From: Flavobacterium sp. 9
Lineage (GTDB): Bacteria; Bacteroidota; Bacteroidia; Flavobacteriales; Flavobacteriaceae
Direction: 5' to 3'
Assembly: GCF_002754195.1 (NCBI RefSeq)
Contig: NZ_PEEU01000001.1
Location: forward strand, 868,001 to 932,000
DNA: 64,000 bases
Position 1 is the first letter of the stretch. Each line of letters begins with the position of its first letter. The notes under the pieces are model-generated. The model saw only the letters and a program-made list of their open reading frames with translations, did not search any database and was not told the DNA's origin. Shown one piece after another: positions 62,715 to 64,000 of the stretch. Both the position numbers and the translations under genes were made by a program.

Positions 62715-64000
62715 TTAGTTCGTCAGAAAACCACCCTGACCTCTGTATAATTTAACTGGTGCGTCTAATGTAACTTTAATGCAAGTCACATATTTATCGG
62801 CAACATTTTCCGGCAAATCAATATAAACTAATCCAGGAACAGCACTCCAGGAAATTTTTCCTACTACTTTATGAGTCAGCTTTACATTTGATCCCAAAAC
62901 AGTTATATCCTGAATTTTATTATCGAGTCCTTTCAACATCAACTGGCCTGAAGTTTTTCCGTGAACAAATAAATAAAGCGTTTTCGAATCTTTAGAAAGT
63001 GTTGTAGGTCCATAAAAATGCCCTAACGGAATTCCGGGAATAGTTCCAAAAATTCCCTCACCGTTTCTTCTGTTCCAATCACCAAGTTCTTTCAGCGTAG
63101 AAACAACAGTTTCAGGATAAGTACCGTCAGGTTTTGGTCCGATATCTAATAATAAATTTCCTCCGTTTGAAACTGCATCCACAAAAATTGTGATAATTTC
63201 ATAAGGTGTTTTCCAATTGTTATCACTCACACGATATCCCCAGTTTTCATTCATAGTCATACATAATTCCCACCATTTGAAGGCAGGACGCACCACCGGA
63301 AAATTTTGTTCAGGAGTATCATAATCACCATATCCCTGTAGACGTCCGTTTATGATCGTATTTGGATTTCTCTCTAACATCATCTTACGTGTTTTTTCAG
63401 CTTGCCATTCCTCTGCACTATGTTCCCAATCACCATCAAACCACCATAAATCCGGATTGTACCAATCAGAGATTTCTTTAATTTGTCCTTGGTAGAACTT
63501 TTGGAAACGTTCCCAACGAGCTGGCTCTTTTTTAATATCATAACGTGATTTATCTTTCAGGAACCCCGGATAATCATTGTGCGTCCAGTCGATTAATGAA
63601 AAATAAGCACCACATTTAATATCTCTTTTGCGTAATTCTTCAAAGAAAGGTTTCACCATATCTTTCTTAGCAGGACAGGTTTTTACTGAACTTAATTTTC
63701 CTAATTTGGTATCATACATCGCCACACCATCATGATGTTTTGTTGTAATTACTGCATATTTTGCACCTGAATCTTTAATCATATCAGCCCAAGCAGCAGG
63801 ATCATAGTTACTCAAAGTGTAGCTTTTTTGTTGTTTCATATAATCTTCAACAGAAATTTTTCCGTTGTGAAAACTCCAGGATTCAGAAACATCGGCAACG
63901 GAGTAAATTCCGGCATGAATGAAGATTCCTAATTTAGCATCTTCAAACCATTTCATTTTTTCAGCGATATCTTTTGCGGCAATTTTGTTTTGCGCAATAC
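62715..64000 (-). CDS. GH29 alpha-L-fucosidase, partial (5' end beyond the window)
   Basis: At least 428 residues are visible. The first in-frame ATG is at 63956, but the frame stays open to the window edge and reads IAQNKIAAKDIAEK before it, the end of a typical ...AQ signal peptide. The true start is therefore outside. Fucosidase landmarks: KWFEDAKLGIFIHAGIYSV, AVITTKHHDGVAMYDTKLG and the nucleophile motif DLWWFDGDWEHS (Asp near position 174 from the visible Met). It ends with a short beta-sandwich. It differs from the GH29 at 34926 in sequence, so the two probably prefer different fucose linkages. Confidence 0.88.
   Translation of the reverse strand, partial: IAQNKIAAKDIAEKMKWFEDAKLGIFIHAGIYSVADVSESWSFHNGKISVEDYMKQQKSYTLSNYDPAAWADMIKDSGAKYAVITTKHHDGVAMYDTKLGKLSSVKTCPAKKDMVKPFFEELRKRDIKCGAYFSLIDWTHNDYPGFLKDKSRYDIKKEPARWERFQKFYQGQIKEISDWYNPDLWWFDGDWEHSAEEWQAEKTRKMMLERNPNTIINGRLQGYGDYDTPEQNFPVVRPAFKWWELCMTMNENWGYRVSDNNWKTPYEIITIFVDAVSNGGNLLLDIGPKPDGTYPETVVSTLKELGDWNRRNGEGIFGTIPGIPLGHFYGPTTLSKDSKTLYLFVHGKTSGQLMLKGLDNKIQDITVLGSNVKLTHKVVGKISWSAVPGLVYIDLPENVADKYVTCIKVTLDAPVKLYRGQGGFLTN

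Noticed and set aside
1..64000. CRISPR arrays, rRNA genes, complete tRNAs, integrases or replication origins
   Set aside because: None was seen. The repeats are palindromic and dispersed, not evenly spaced direct repeats with unique spacers.

Overview
The window looks like a chromosome segment of a Flavobacterium-type member of the Bacteroidota. The DNA is AT-rich. There are two SusC/SusD pairs, many signal peptides ending in ...AQ, SusD-type lipoproteins, a GLPGLI-type domain, and promoters of the TAnnTTTG class. Nearly everything between 15.4 kb and the right edge concerns taking glycoprotein glycans apart.

Left end (1-6.3 kb, minus strand): the first 37 codons of an old yellow enzyme-type ene-reductase, cut by the window edge. 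Then comes a probable operon of a secreted YtcJ-like amidohydrolase, an alginate-export-type outer-membrane barrel and an exported SnoaL-like protein, followed by a Tat-exported PhoD-type phosphatase/phosphodiesterase.

Candidate new system (6.7-15.3 kb, plus strand): seven tightly packed genes. They encode a putative lipocalin-like barrel protein, a VioB-type ferritin-like protein, a 195-residue cysteine-rich protein with C-x5-C repeats, an MNIO (DUF692) enzyme, its DUF2063 partner, an L-amino-acid-oxidase-like flavoprotein and a ThDP-dependent 2-oxo-acid decarboxylase. The cysteine-rich/MNIO/DUF2063 trio is the core of bufferin- and methanobactin-like RiPP pathways. Here the presumed precursor has no signal peptide, and the trio is joined to amino-acid oxidation and decarboxylation enzymes. 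I infer a ribosomally made, cysteine-modified product pathway that I cannot match to a known one.

First glycan locus (15.4-38.2 kb, minus strand): an M28 peptidase; a 3' tRNA fragment that marks a probable integration scar; then, in transcription order, SusC, SusD, a fasciclin lipoprotein, a SusE-like lipoprotein, a DUF3472/ricin-lectin lipoprotein, a metzincin-like lipoprotein with a discoidin domain, a GH95-type fucosidase and a GH20 enzyme with a LamG-like tail. Upstream lie a NahK-like hexosamine kinase, a GH29 fucosidase and a second GH20.

Fucose catabolism (38.6-46.2 kb, minus strand): in transcription order fucP, a UxaA-family dehydratase, an SDR dehydrogenase, lutA, lutB, lutC and an FAH-family hydrolase. 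Together they would import L-fucose, carry L-fuconate through the 2,4-diketo intermediate to pyruvate plus L-lactate, and oxidise the lactate. L-fucose dehydrogenase and L-fuconolactonase are not in the window.

N-glycan locus (46.3 kb to the end): a metallophosphoesterase, a GH92 alpha-mannosidase, a GH3 enzyme, a PNGase F-like amidase fused to a GLPGLI-like domain, an M28 peptidase, a second SusC/SusD pair, a LacI regulator and a second GH29 fucosidase that runs off the right edge. Similar CG-centred sites near the PNGase, lacI and susC promoters suggest a LacI regulon.

At least five families of palindromic intergenic repeats (about 110-195 bp) are scattered between the genes, three of them present in two or three copies.
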